Notes: generated by a model not told the origin, from the sequence alone. Numbered from the stretch's first letter, positions 18,170 to 27,947 are shown. The stretch is DNA of 64,000 bases from Agrobacterium vitis (GCF_037039395.1 NZ_CP146242.1:2553001-2617000); one strand, 5' to 3'. Numbers and translations: made by a program.

Positions 18170-18841
18170 ATGTCCAAGTCGTCAAAGTCGCCCAAGTTCC
18201 AAAGCCGCTGCCGGCTCGTTCTTATCACGCCGCAGATTGCCGATGTGCAGATGCTTGCCACGACTGTCGGCAATGCCTTGAAGGGTGGCGATGTCGCCTC
18301 GGTGATCATCCCGCAATATGATTTCGATGACGACACGTTTCAGGCCCAGGCCGAAGCGGTCGTGCCACTGGTTCAGGCGGCGGGTGCCGCTGCCATCATC
18401 GCCGACAATAGCCGGGTTGCCGGTCGCGCCAAGGCCGATGGCCTGCATATCAGCGGCGATGTCGAGGCGCTGGCCGAGGCGGTGGAAAAATTCACACCGA
18501 AGATGATTGTCGGCTCCGGTGCTGCCCGCGACCGGCACCATGCGCTGGAGGCTGGCGATGCCAACCCCGACTACATGTTCTTTGGCAAGCTGGACGGCGA
18601 TATCAAGCCGGAAGCGCATTCTAAAAACCTGGCCTTAGGCGAATGGTGGTCGTCGATGGTGGAAATCCCCTGCATCGTCATGGGCGGTGCAGATCCGCAA
18701 TCGGCCCTGGCCGTTGCTGAAACCGGCGCGGAATTTGCGGCGCTCTCCAGGGCAGTGTTCGATGATCCGGAGGCAGCCGCCACCGTGGTTGCTCAGGTAA
18801 ATGCTTTGCTTGACGAAAAAGCGCCACGGTTTGAGGATTGA
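18170..18841 (+). CDS. ThiE-like (thiamine phosphate synthase family) protein
   Basis: This 223-residue protein has the TIM-barrel pattern of thiamine phosphate synthase/TenI: LVLITPQIAD at strand 1, AAAIIADN, ADGLHISGD where ThiE has its GVHLGQ motif, and a C-terminal GGADPQSALAVAETGAEFAA phosphate-binding segment. Several ThiE signature residues are replaced, including the glutamine and aspartate of GQxD and the KS near strand 6. It may therefore have lost or changed activity. It is followed closely by the Sel1-repeat gene. No other thi gene is nearby. Confidence 0.75.
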   Translation: MSKSSKSPKFQSRCRLVLITPQIADVQMLATTVGNALKGGDVASVIIPQYDFDDDTFQAQAEAVVPLVQAAGAAAIIADNSRVAGRAKADGLHISGDVEALAEAVEKFTPKMIVGSGAARDRHHALEAGDANPDYMFFGKLDGDIKPEAHSKNLALGEWWSSMVEIPCIVMGGADPQSALAVAETGAEFAALSRAVFDDPEAAATVVAQVNALLDEKAPRFED

Positions 18842-18849
18842 ACGCCTCA

Positions 18850-20436
18850 ATGACCCTTGCCCTACCTCGTCTTGTCTTGACCCGTCTTGCCCTAACCCGT
18901 TTGGCTAAATTCCAGTTGCTGTCTGGACGATCCGTCTGTGCCAGTCTGGTCTTGGCGCTGGCTTGTCCGACGGTCATGGATATCGGTGTTTATGCGCAGG
19001 TTCCGCCTGCTGCATCCTCGCCCACGGTGGCGGAGCCTGAGGTGAAGGCGGATGACGGCAAATCAGGCGAGGCGGGCAATCAGACCGCCACTGAAACGCC
19101 ATCGGAAAAAGCTGGCGAGCAAGGGCGAGGCCCAAAGCCGGGGAGCAATGTCGAGATGCCGGGCGCTCCCGATGATAAGACGGCTCCCGAAAATACCGCG
19201 GGCTCTGACGGGACCAATGGTTTTGTCAGGCCAAGCGAGCTTTCCGGTCCGGTGTCGGGCGAGGATGCTGGCAAGGTCCAGCGGCCGGGTATCAAGGATG
19301 CGGGACCGGTCGGCGGCATTACGCTGATGGAGCGCATGGGCATTCCGCTGCCGGACCTACCGCCGGAAAAGCCCTATACCGGCAAGGTCGATCTTGCCTA
19401 TGGCGCGTTCCAGCGCGGGCTATTTGCCACCGCCTTCGATTACGCCCTGCCGCTTGCCGAGAAGGGCGACCCCGCCGCGCAGACATTGCTTGCCGAGTTG
19501 ATGACCCGTGGACTGGCGGTCAAGCGCGACATGAAGGGAGCGGCTTTCTGGTATGCCAAAGCCGCCGAAGGCGGCGATCCGGCGGCAATGTTCAAATATG
19601 CGCTGATGTTGATCGAAGGGCAGTATGTGGCGCCCGACCGAAAGCTGGCCGATGACTATATGCGCCGGGCAGCGGAAGCGGGCAATGCGTCGGCCCAGTT
19701 CAATTGGGCGCAATTGCTGGTTTCTGAAAATCCCGGCAAGAAGGGATTGCTGCTGGCGCTGCCTTTTTACGAGCAATCGGCCGAACAGGGCATCGCGGAT
19801 GCGCAATATGCTGTCGCTCAGATCTATCGCAACCTGCCGGAAGTGCCGGCGGAAAAGCGTCAGTTGGCGCGCGAATGGCTGGTGCGGGCGGCGCGTGCCG
19901 GTTTCGATACCGCAGAGCTTGATATCGGCATCTGGTTGATCAACGGTATTGCCGGGCCGCAGGATCTGGAGCAGGGCTTCAAATGGTTGCGGATTGCCGC
20001 CAATCGCGGCAATGTCGCGGCCCAGAACCGGCTGGCGCATGTTTATGTGGCGGCGCTCGGCACCCGGCCTGATCCGGTCGAGGCGGCGAAATGGTATGTG
20101 CTATCGCGTCGGGCGGGCCTTGCCGATCCGGCCCTTGAGGATTTCTATCTCGGTCTGCCGGATAGCCAGCAGAAACAAGCAATTGAAGCGGCCAACAAAT
20201 ACCGGACTGGCCAGCATAGGCTGGGCCGCCCGGTATCGAAGGCGCAGGGCGCGGCAACCGGCAAAAATGCAGCGAAGGCAGCGGTCGGCGATGTCGTCGC
20301 CAAGCCGGTAAAGCCGGTTACGCCACCGCCCGTTGACCCGACCGGACTTCCGGGCGTCTCCATGCCGCCAGTCGGGGGGCAAGTTGGGGGCCAGCCGCAA
20401 AATGACGTCCCCGAAAATGATGCAGACCAAAAATGA
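18850..20436 (+). CDS. Sel1/TPR-repeat secreted protein
   Basis: About 528 residues with a hydrophobic leader and then a Glu/Pro/Gly/Asp-rich low-complexity region to about residue 170. Successive Sel1-like repeats follow: GDPAAQTLLAELMTRG, AAFWYAKAAEGGDPAAMFKYA, ADDYMRRAAEAGNASAQFNWA and further units to about residue 430, then a Pro/Val-rich tail. Sel1 proteins are protein-interaction scaffolds; the rhizobial periplasmic regulator ExoR is one relative, but this protein is much longer. The ATG at 18850 was chosen; a TTG at 18838 overlaps the previous stop. Confidence 0.78.
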   Translation: MTLALPRLVLTRLALTRLAKFQLLSGRSVCASLVLALACPTVMDIGVYAQVPPAASSPTVAEPEVKADDGKSGEAGNQTATETPSEKAGEQGRGPKPGSNVEMPGAPDDKTAPENTAGSDGTNGFVRPSELSGPVSGEDAGKVQRPGIKDAGPVGGITLMERMGIPLPDLPPEKPYTGKVDLAYGAFQRGLFATAFDYALPLAEKGDPAAQTLLAELMTRGLAVKRDMKGAAFWYAKAAEGGDPAAMFKYALMLIEGQYVAPDRKLADDYMRRAAEAGNASAQFNWAQLLVSENPGKKGLLLALPFYEQSAEQGIADAQYAVAQIYRNLPEVPAEKRQLAREWLVRAARAGFDTAELDIGIWLINGIAGPQDLEQGFKWLRIAANRGNVAAQNRLAHVYVAALGTRPDPVEAAKWYVLSRRAGLADPALEDFYLGLPDSQQKQAIEAANKYRTGQHRLGRPVSKAQGAATGKNAAKAAVGDVVAKPVKPVTPPPVDPTGLPGVSMPPVGGQVGGQPQNDVPENDADQK

Positions 20437-20645
20437 TGCAGACAAGGACGAAATCCCGGCGATGGCACCGATGTGCCGGATCAGCCGCCCGCCGCCACCT
20501 GAATTGCGCAGGGACTTGAATTGCGCCAGATTTTGTGGTCTTGAACCGCTCAATCTTTGCACGCCGCTAAAAGGGCCGCGCCCAACCTCCATCCGGGTGA
20601 TGGCGGGTGACGGCCTGCTGCATCATTCAGTCTAAGGAAACCGCT

Positions 20646-21446
20646 ATGGCTCGCTCAGCCCTTCTCAATGTCATGGTCCAGGCCGCCGTCAAGGCCGGGA
20701 AATCCCTGTCGCGCGATTTTGGCGAAGTGCAGAACTTGCAGGTTTCGGTCAAGGGTCCCGGCGATTTCGTTTCCCAGGCCGATATGAAGGCTGAAAAACT
20801 GGTGCGCGAGGACCTGCTGAAGGCCCGCCCCACCTACGGCTTCCTTGGAGAAGAGGGCGAAGAGATCAAGGGGACCGATGGCGCGCATCGCTGGATCGTC
20901 GATCCGCTGGATGGCACCACCAACTTCCTGCACGGCATTCCGCAATTTGCCGTCTCCATCGCCCTGGAGCGCAATGGCGAAATCGTTGCCGGCGTGATCT
21001 TCAACCCTGCCACCGACGAGCTCTACACGACCGAAAAGGGCGGCGGCGCCTTCCTTAACGATCGCCGCATTCGCGTTGGCGCCCGCAAGGTGCTGTCGGA
21101 TTGCGTGATCGGTTGCGGCATGCCGCATCTTGGCCGCGGCAATCACGGCAAGGCGCTGTTGGAACTGCGCCATGTCATGGGCGAAGTGGCTGGCGTGCGC
21201 CGCATGGGGGCCGCCGCTCTCGATCTCGCCTATGTCGCCTGCGGCCGGTTCGACGGTTTCTGGGAAACGGGCTTGCATGCCTGGGATATCGCCGCTGGCC
21301 TGTTGCTGATCCGCGAAGCGGGCGGCTTTGTCAGCGATATGGCAGGCGGAACCGATAGTCTCGACCGGGGCGATATTGTCGCGGGCAATGAATATATCCA
21401 GAAAGCACTGCTGGAAGTGGTCAAGCGGCCCTTGCCGAAGGCTTGA
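20646..21446 (+). CDS. suhB: inositol-1-monophosphatase family protein
   Basis: This 266-residue Mg-dependent phosphatase has motif 1 (GFLGEEGEE), motif 2 (WIVDPLDGTTNFLHGIP) and the third metal segment (GFWETGLHAWDIAAGLLLIREAGG). All metal ligands of the family (Glu, Asp, Asp, Asp) are present. It should hydrolyse inositol monophosphate or a related sugar phosphate. Bacterial SuhB also binds the RNA polymerase antitermination complex, but that role cannot be read here. The ATG at 20646 follows TAAGGAAA. Confidence 0.9.
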   Translation: MARSALLNVMVQAAVKAGKSLSRDFGEVQNLQVSVKGPGDFVSQADMKAEKLVREDLLKARPTYGFLGEEGEEIKGTDGAHRWIVDPLDGTTNFLHGIPQFAVSIALERNGEIVAGVIFNPATDELYTTEKGGGAFLNDRRIRVGARKVLSDCVIGCGMPHLGRGNHGKALLELRHVMGEVAGVRRMGAAALDLAYVACGRFDGFWETGLHAWDIAAGLLLIREAGGFVSDMAGGTDSLDRGDIVAGNEYIQKALLEVVKRPLPKA

Positions 21447-21629
21447 TCGGCTCGGAGGAGGCGTCGCTTTTTCGGCGCTTTCCTAAAAGCGTCGGTTTTC
21501 GCTTCAATTCGACATGAATTTGAACTAGCCTCCGTCCACTTCACGCTGCCTGGGCCGAGCCTTTCAGAGGCTTGACCCGTGGTTTGCGAAAGGGATCGAC
21601 CGCTTGCCTGTAATGGAGACGTGCTGCCA

Positions 21630-22643
21630 ATGACGGATGTGGATGTGGACGCCCCGGACGCTGAACCGGCCCGTTACGGCTCGAAACTCTCAAGCCCGGC
21701 ACCCATTATTCTGACGATGCTGATCTTTCTGATCCTCATCGGGTTCATTGCGGCCATCCTGTTTCGGCAGGCCGAACAGGCATTTTACACCAATCCGGGC
21801 CTGAATGGTCTCATTCTCGGGGTATTGGCCGTCGGCATCATCCTGATTTTCGCCCATGTGGTCGGGCTGATTTCGGAAGTGCGCTGGTTCAACCATTTCC
21901 AGATGCCAGACACTGCCGATAAATCCGGACGCGAGCCGAAATTGCTGGCGCCGATGCGCTCTCTGCTGGGCAATCGCCGCTCAACGGGCCTGTCGACCAC
22001 GCTGTTGCGCTCGATTCTCGATTCCATCGCCACCCGGCTGGACGAAGCGCGCGATACTTCGCGCTATCTGATCGGCCTTCTGGTGTTTCTCGGCCTGCTC
22101 GGCACATTCTGGGGCCTGATCGGCACGATCAGCTCGATCAGCAATGTCATCCAGACCTTGGATGCCGGCTCGGGCGGGCAGGGCAGCGATGTGCTGCAAA
22201 CCCTGAAAAACGGACTTTCCGCGCCGCTTGCCGGCATGGGTACTGCGTTTTCCTCGTCGCTGCTTGGTCTGTCCGGCTCGCTGATCCTCGGTTTTCTCGA
22301 TTTGCAGGCTGGCCGTGCCCAGAACCGGTTCTATACGGAGCTGGAAAACTGGCTGTCTTCCGTCACCGATACCGGGTCCGATCAACCCGTACCGGCAGGC
22401 GTTTCCGGTCACGACATCGAGCGTTTGCTGGAGCAGATGAAGAAGATCGCCCAGCAGCCTGCCTCCGGCTCCGACCGTTCGGCAGCAGCACTGAGCGGTT
22501 TGTCGGACGGTATTCAGGGCCTGGTTAAGAACATGCGCAATGAGCAACAGATGCTGCGTGACTGGATCGAAGCCCAGCAGGAAGACACCCGCGCCATGCG
22601 CAAGGCGCTGGACCGGCTGAACGACAAGCTCGGGAGCAAGTAA
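21630..22643 (+). CDS. MotA/TolQ/ExbB-like proton channel protein
   Basis: A 337-residue inner-membrane protein. Two helices near the N-terminus (IILTMLIFLILIGFIAAILF and GLILGVLAVGIILIFAHVVG) are followed by a cytoplasmic segment. A MotA-type pair of helices then follows (YLIGLLVFLGLLGTFWGLIG, and the GAFSSSLLGLSGSL-like region near residue 215). The cytoplasmic tail of about 100 residues is probably coiled-coil. The next gene, three bases later, is its MotB/OmpA-like partner. No flagellar gene lies near, so this is a non-flagellar ion-driven stator-like complex. The function is unknown. Confidence 0.82.
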   Translation: MTDVDVDAPDAEPARYGSKLSSPAPIILTMLIFLILIGFIAAILFRQAEQAFYTNPGLNGLILGVLAVGIILIFAHVVGLISEVRWFNHFQMPDTADKSGREPKLLAPMRSLLGNRRSTGLSTTLLRSILDSIATRLDEARDTSRYLIGLLVFLGLLGTFWGLIGTISSISNVIQTLDAGSGGQGSDVLQTLKNGLSAPLAGMGTAFSSSLLGLSGSLILGFLDLQAGRAQNRFYTELENWLSSVTDTGSDQPVPAGVSGHDIERLLEQMKKIAQQPASGSDRSAAALSGLSDGIQGLVKNMRNEQQMLRDWIEAQQEDTRAMRKALDRLNDKLGSK

Positions 22644-22646
22644 GCC

Positions 22647-23678
22647 ATGGCCCTGGGGCGCAACCGCAGGCGGGATCGCGGCGCCGACTATTGGCCGGGC
22701 TTTGTCGACGCCTTGTCGACGCTGCTGATCGCCATCATGTTCCTGCTCACCGTCTTCGTGGTGGCGCAATTCGTGCTCAGCCGGGAAATTTCCGGCAAGG
22801 ACGAGGTGTTGAACCGGCTGAACAACCAGATTGCCGAATTGACACAGATGCTGGCGCTGGAAAAAGGCGGCAAGCAGGACCTGGAAGATGCACTGGCCAA
22901 CCTGCAATCCTCGCTGGATACGTCCGAGAAGGAACGCAGCCGTTTACAATCGCTGCTCGACACAGGCGCCGGGAATTCGGCCCAGGCCCAGGCAAAGATC
23001 GGCGAGTTGAGCGGCAAGCTCGATGAGCAGCAGCAGGTCAGCGCTCGCGCCATGAGCCAGATTGACCTGTTGAACCAGCAGATCGCCGCACTTCGCGCCC
23101 AGATCGCCGCTGTCGAGCAGGCCTTGCAGGCCTCGGAGGCCAAGGACCAGAATTCGCAAGCGAAAATCGCCGATCTCGGACGGCGGCTGAATGTGGCCTT
23201 GGCCCAGAAGGTGCAGGAACTCAATCGCTATCGCTCCGACTTTTTCGGGCGCCTGCGCGAAATCCTGTCAGACCGGCAGAATATCCGCATTGTCGGCGAC
23301 CGTTTCGTGTTCCAGTCGGAAGTGCTGTTTCCCTCCGGCGGGGCCGACATGAACCCGCAAGGCCAGGAGGAAATGGTCAAGCTCGCCAATGCCCTGATCG
23401 ATCTCGCCAAGGAAATTCCCCCTGATATCAATTGGGTGCTACGCGTCGATGGCCACACGGACAATGTCCAGCTCTCAGGCAATGGCCGCTATCCAGACAA
23501 TTGGGCGCTGTCTGCTGCCCGCGCTGTCTCGGTGGTCAAGTTCCTGATCTCCAAGGGCGTTCCCGCTGACCGTCTGGCTGCTGCCGGTTTCGGCGAATTC
23601 CAGCCGATTGCCCCTGGCGATACGCCTGAAGCCCGCGCCCAGAACCGACGGATCGAGCTGAAACTGACGGAGCGGTGA
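22647..23678 (+). CDS. MotB-like OmpA-domain peptidoglycan-binding protein
   Basis: This 343-residue protein has one N-terminal membrane helix with the ion-conducting aspartate Asp21 (FVDALSTLLIAIMFLL). A long coiled coil covers about residues 45-205. The C-terminal OmpA domain includes DRFVFQSEVLFPSGGADM, WVLRVDGHTDNV and AQNRRIELKL, the peptidoglycan-binding signature. Together with the preceding gene it should form an H+-driven complex tethered to the cell wall. The long coiled coil sets it apart from flagellar MotB. Confidence 0.85.
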   Translation: MALGRNRRRDRGADYWPGFVDALSTLLIAIMFLLTVFVVAQFVLSREISGKDEVLNRLNNQIAELTQMLALEKGGKQDLEDALANLQSSLDTSEKERSRLQSLLDTGAGNSAQAQAKIGELSGKLDEQQQVSARAMSQIDLLNQQIAALRAQIAAVEQALQASEAKDQNSQAKIADLGRRLNVALAQKVQELNRYRSDFFGRLREILSDRQNIRIVGDRFVFQSEVLFPSGGADMNPQGQEEMVKLANALIDLAKEIPPDINWVLRVDGHTDNVQLSGNGRYPDNWALSAARAVSVVKFLISKGVPADRLAAAGFGEFQPIAPGDTPEARAQNRRIELKLTER

Positions 23679-23750
23679 GACGGGCAGATGAATGGGTGTG
23701 GCTCTTATACGAAGATTGCACACTAGACGACGCTAAGGTTTTTCTGTGCC

Positions 23751-23812
23751 GCTTACCCCCCCCCTCTGTCCTGCCGGACATCTCCCCCTCACGGAGGGAG
23801 ATCGGCAGGAAG
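23751..23812 (+). repeat. REP-like palindromic element, family C copy 1
   Basis: The sequence runs from a C-rich start through CTCTGTCCTGCCGGACATCT to a CTCCC...GGGAGATCGGCAGG end, with internal dyads. Three more copies lie at 46305, 49332 and 49471. It is within the gene-free stretch 23679-24069; no other feature is visible there apart from presumed promoter DNA. Confidence 0.72.
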
Positions 23813-24069
23813 CACTGGCCGCACATCTTTTTAGCGACTGAATATGCTGGAAATAAAACGGTTTCTGTAGGGTAACTGGTTTCCACACATCGATCTGCCG
23901 ACGATTTTATCGTCCCACATCCCGGCTTTATCCAATGTCCCATAGAAAAGCGGTAAAGTTGTAGGAAGAGCACAGCCTGCCTTCCACTTGCTCTATTTTG
24001 ACCTTTGCGTAAAAGTAATTTTTTTCTGCCAGGGAGAGAATGGCAGCGAAATGTGCTTGGGAGGGCGTG

Positions 24070-25728
24070 ATGGACGAGTTCGACGTGATCGTGGTTGGCG
24101 CGGGGCTGGCGGGGTTGGTTGCGGCAACCGAGGCGGCGGGGCGGGGCTTGTCGGTCTGTGTCGTCGATCAGGAGGGGGAGCAGAACCTCGGCGGGCAGGC
24201 TTTCTGGTCGCTGGGCGGATTGTTTTTCATCGACAGTCCCGAGCAACGCTTGATGCGGGTGCGTGACAGCCTGGCCTTGGCCGAGCAGGACTGGTTCGGC
24301 TCGGCGGGCTTTGACCGGCCGGAGGATTATTGGCCGCGGCGTTGGGCGCAGGCCTATCTGCACTTTGCCGCAGGTGAGAAACGGGCATGGCTGCATCAGC
24401 TTGGCATGCGCTGGTTCCCGGTTGTTGGCTGGGCAGAGCGGGGAGGGCAGCTTGCCGATGGCCATGGTAATTCGGTGCCACGCTTTCATGTCACCTGGGG
24501 GACAGGGCCGGGCGTGCTGGAACCATTTCTCAAACTGGCCACGGCACTGGCCGAGGCCGGGCGCATCACCTTCCGGTTTCGCCATCAGGTCGATGCGCTG
24601 GAGCGCCGGGATGGACGGGTGACGGGCGTGTCCGGCACGGTGCTGGCCAATGATGCCGTTTTGCGGGGTGAAAAGAGCAGCCGTGAGCCACAAGGTGATT
24701 TCGCTTACTCCGCCCAGGCGGTCATCGTTGCGTCCGGTGGCATTGGCGGCAACCATCAATTGGTGCGGCAGAACTGGCCGGTCGACCGGCTGGGTCAGCC
24801 GCCTGCCACCATGGTTTGCGGCGTGCCTGCCCATGTCGATGGGCGGATGATCGCCATTACCGAGCAGGCGGGCGGCAGCGTCATCAACCGGGACCGCATG
24901 TGGCATTATACCGAGGGTGTGAAGAACCACGACCCGATCTGGCCCGATCACGGCATTCGCATCCTGCCCGGCCCATCCTCCTTCTGGTGCGATGCCGATG
25001 GTAATCGGCTGCCATCGCCCGCCATGCCGGGGTTCGATACGCTGGGCACGCTGAAAATCCTGCGCGAGCGAGGCAGCGATTACAGCTGGTTCATCCTGAC
25101 CGAGGCGATTATCAAGAAGGAATTCGCGCTGTCCGGTTCGGAGCAAAACCCGGATCTGACCGGTCGCAATATCCGCCTCCTGCTGAAACGGCTTGGCAAG
25201 CGCCCGACCGGTCCGGTTCTGGCCTTCATGGAGCGGGGTGAGGACTTTGCCGTCAGCACGGATCTGGAGGAACTGGTGGCGAAGATGAACGCGATCAGCG
25301 TTGAGAGCCGATTGGACCCAGCCCATCTCCGCCGTCAGATCGAGGCGCGCGATCGGGAGATCGCCAACACCTTCAGCAAGGATGCGCAGATCACCGCCAT
25401 CAGAGGCGCCCGGCGCTATCTTGGCGATAAATTGATGCGGACTGCTGCACCGCATCGGCTGCTCGATCCGGCCAAGGGACCGTTGATCGCCGTGCGCCTG
25501 CATATCCTGACCCGCAAGACCCTGGGCGGCTTGCAGACCGACCTTGAGGGCCGGGTGCTGGAAATGTCCGGTGAGCCGGTGCCGGGCCTTTATGCGGCAG
25601 GCGAGGTCTCAGGTTTTGGCGGCGGCGGAATGCACGGCTATAATGCGCTGGAAGGCACATTTCTCGGCGGCTGCCTGTTTTCCGGCCGGGTGGCTGGCCG
25701 CAATGTTCTTGCGGCCCGCCCGTCCTGA
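24070..25728 (+). CDS. FAD-dependent dehydrogenase (KstD/fumarate-reductase fold)
   Basis: This 552-residue flavoprotein opens with the dinucleotide-binding motif VIVVGAGLAGLVAATEAAGRG, followed by NLGGQAFWSLGG. The mid region has IVASGGIGGNH, and the C-terminus has GLYAAGEVSGFGGGGMHGYN. The pattern is that of the FAD-binding dehydrogenase family related to 3-ketosteroid delta1-dehydrogenases and fumarate reductase flavoproteins. The substrate is uncertain, since such genes are widespread in bacteria that do not use steroids. The ATG at 24070 matches family N-termini; the in-frame ATG at 24040 adds ten residues. It converges on the ABC exporter gene four bases away. Confidence 0.85.
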   Translation: MDEFDVIVVGAGLAGLVAATEAAGRGLSVCVVDQEGEQNLGGQAFWSLGGLFFIDSPEQRLMRVRDSLALAEQDWFGSAGFDRPEDYWPRRWAQAYLHFAAGEKRAWLHQLGMRWFPVVGWAERGGQLADGHGNSVPRFHVTWGTGPGVLEPFLKLATALAEAGRITFRFRHQVDALERRDGRVTGVSGTVLANDAVLRGEKSSREPQGDFAYSAQAVIVASGGIGGNHQLVRQNWPVDRLGQPPATMVCGVPAHVDGRMIAITEQAGGSVINRDRMWHYTEGVKNHDPIWPDHGIRILPGPSSFWCDADGNRLPSPAMPGFDTLGTLKILRERGSDYSWFILTEAIIKKEFALSGSEQNPDLTGRNIRLLLKRLGKRPTGPVLAFMERGEDFAVSTDLEELVAKMNAISVESRLDPAHLRRQIEARDREIANTFSKDAQITAIRGARRYLGDKLMRTAAPHRLLDPAKGPLIAVRLHILTRKTLGGLQTDLEGRVLEMSGEPVPGLYAAGEVSGFGGGGMHGYNALEGTFLGGCLFSGRVAGRNVLAARPS

Positions 25729-25732
25729 TGGG

Positions 25733-27535
25733 CTATTTCGCTTCTGCCAGAAAATCCTGCGCTCCGCTCTGGAATTGCAGCCGGGCCAGTCGGGCATAGA
25801 TGCCGCCCTGCTGGATCAGGCTTTGGTGGGTACCCTGTTCCACCACCTTGCCATCATCGATGACCAGAATCCGGTCGGCTTTGAGCACGGTGGCCAGCCT
25901 GTGGGCAATGACGATGGTGGTGCGCGATTTCATCAGCTCGTCCAGTGCTTTTTGCACCAGCGTCTCGCTTTCGGCATCCAGCGCGGAGGTGGCCTCGTCC
26001 AGCAGCAGGACCGGGGCATCTTTCAGAATGGCGCGGGCAATGGCAATGCGCTGACGCTGGCCGCCTGAAAGCGTGATGCCGCGTTCACCCACTTCAGTGT
26101 CGTAGCCACGCTCCAACCGGTCGATGAATTCCGTGGCTTGGGCGGCGCGGGCAGCAACGATTACCGCCTCGCGGCTGGCATCGGGGCAGCTGAAGGCAAT
26201 ATTATCGTGGATCGTGCCGGAAAAGATCGTCACATCCTGGGGTACGATGGCAATGCTGCCGCGCAATGCCTCCGTTGACACGTCGCGCAGATCACTGCCA
26301 TCAAGACAGATGCGTCCGCTTGTCGGATCGTAGAACCGCAGAATCAGCGAGAAGATCGTGCTTTTGCCTGCGCCTGATGGTCCGACGATCGCCACGGTTT
26401 CCCCGGCATCGACGGCAAAGCTCAGGCCTTTGACGGCGGAGCGCCCCGGGCGGCTGGGATAGGAAAACTCGACATTTTCAAACCACACTTCGCCACGGGC
26501 GGGAGTAGGCAAGGGCTTTGGATGGTCCGGCGATTGCACGGCAGAGACTTCGGCCAGCAGTTCCGTCAGCCGTTCGGCAGCCCCGCCGGCCTGCATCAAT
26601 TCGCCCCAGACCTCAGACAATTGGCCGAGCGATGAAGCGGCGATGACGGAATAGAGCAGGAACTGGCCCAGAGTTCCCGCTGACAGTGTTCCAGCCAGCA
26701 CGCTTTGGGCGCCATACCAGAGCACCCCGACAATGCTGCCGAATACCAGCGTGATGGCAACCCCGGTCAGGATGGCCCGCGAGCGTGTGGCGATACGGGC
26801 GGCCTGGAAAGCCTGTTCGACGGCAGCGCCGTAACGGGCGCTGGCCGCGGCCTCGCCGTTGAAGGCCTGGACCGTGCGGGCAGCCCCGATGCTTTCGCCA
26901 GCAAAGGCTGCGGCCTCTGCCAGCCTGTCCTGGGCAAGGCGGGAGCGGCGGCGCACGGAGCGGCCAAAGGCAATCAGCGGAAAGACAATGACGGGAATAG
27001 CGGCCAGCACCATGATCGACAGTTTCGGGCTGGTATAGATCATCATGCCCATGGCGCCGAAACACATGATGATGTTGCGCAATGCCACAGAGGCGCTGGC
27101 ACCGACGGCGGATTTAATCTGGGTGGCATCGGCTGTCAGCCGCGAGACGATTTCGCCGGATTGGTTGACGTCGAAAAACGCAGGCGACAGGCGGCTGACA
27201 TGATCGAACACTTCGCGGCGGATATCCGAGACGATCCGCTCGCCAATGGTGATGACATAATAATAGCGCAGCGCGCTGGACGCGGCCATGATCAGCGCCA
27301 GAACGATCAACATGGCAAAATACTTGTTGATGAAACCAGCATCGGCAGAGGCCATGCCGTGGTCGATCATCCGGCGCACGGCCAGCGGCAGCGCCAGCGT
27401 GGTGACGGCGGCGAGAGCCAGAAACACCAGGGCCGCCAATGCCATGCCGCGATACCGCATCAGGTAAGGGTTGAGCCTGGCGAGAGGCTTCAGACTACGG
27501 CTCGATTTTGCCTGGCGTTCTTGGTTTTCCGACAC
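25733..27535 (-). CDS. ABC exporter, fused permease-ATPase
   Basis: A 600-residue half-transporter. Six membrane helices lie in the first 320 residues (from MALAALVFLALAAVTTLALP on). The nucleotide-binding domain carries Walker A GPSGAGKST near residue 390, signature LSGGQRQRIAIARA, Walker B VLLLDEATSA and switch histidine VIAHRLATV. All catalytic residues are intact. It should work as a homodimer exporting lipid, drug or glycolipid (MsbA/BmrA type). The cargo is not deducible and there is no linked substrate gene. Confidence 0.92.
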   Translation of the reverse strand: MSENQERQAKSSRSLKPLARLNPYLMRYRGMALAALVFLALAAVTTLALPLAVRRMIDHGMASADAGFINKYFAMLIVLALIMAASSALRYYYVITIGERIVSDIRREVFDHVSRLSPAFFDVNQSGEIVSRLTADATQIKSAVGASASVALRNIIMCFGAMGMMIYTSPKLSIMVLAAIPVIVFPLIAFGRSVRRRSRLAQDRLAEAAAFAGESIGAARTVQAFNGEAAASARYGAAVEQAFQAARIATRSRAILTGVAITLVFGSIVGVLWYGAQSVLAGTLSAGTLGQFLLYSVIAASSLGQLSEVWGELMQAGGAAERLTELLAEVSAVQSPDHPKPLPTPARGEVWFENVEFSYPSRPGRSAVKGLSFAVDAGETVAIVGPSGAGKSTIFSLILRFYDPTSGRICLDGSDLRDVSTEALRGSIAIVPQDVTIFSGTIHDNIAFSCPDASREAVIVAARAAQATEFIDRLERGYDTEVGERGITLSGGQRQRIAIARAILKDAPVLLLDEATSALDAESETLVQKALDELMKSRTTIVIAHRLATVLKADRILVIDDGKVVEQGTHQSLIQQGGIYARLARLQFQSGAQDFLAEAK

Positions 27536-27725
27536 TGATCCCTACTCCGCCCCTGCCATCCCAGCTTATGTGCTGGGGGCCTTGTTATCCTCGCGACCTT
27601 CATGTATAGGCAGCCCATCAAATTGGGAAGCCCGCGACATTACCAGTCTCCGGCTTCATGTATTGAATTGGGTCGGCTGACGCAATTGCGGCAAATAGAC
27701 CCCCCGGCACATCAGGAAGACCGTC

Positions 27726-27947
27726 ATGAAGGCTAACATTCATCCCGAATACCACAAGATCAAGGTCGTCATGACCGATGGTACCGAGTACGAAACATTT
27801 TCGACCTGGGGCACCGAAGGTCAGGTCATGAACCTCGACATCGACTCCAAGTCGCATCCGGCCTGGACCGGCGGCAACCAGCAGCTCATGGACCGCGGCG
27901 GCCGTCTCTCCAAGTTCAACAAGCGTTTCGGCGGCCTCGGCCTCTAA
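27726..27947 (+). CDS. rpmE: 50S ribosomal protein L31
   Basis: This 73-residue protein begins [20 protein letters not shown] and includes [14 protein letters not shown] and [10 protein letters not shown]. It is the zinc-free (C-minus) type of L31, as it lacks the CxxC pair. Length and sequence are typical of alphaproteobacteria. It is a single-gene unit ended by a strong terminator at 27969. Confidence 0.96.
   Translation: MKANIHPEYHKIKVVMTDGTEYETFSTWGTEGQVMNLDIDSKSHPAWTGGNQQLMDRGGRLSKFNKRFGGLGL

Noticed and set aside
21630..23678. Zorya ZorA/ZorB defence pair
   Set aside because: The stator-like pair is present, but there is no ZorC, ZorD or ZorE partner and the neighbours are core genes. 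It is better described as a housekeeping MotA/MotB-like pair.
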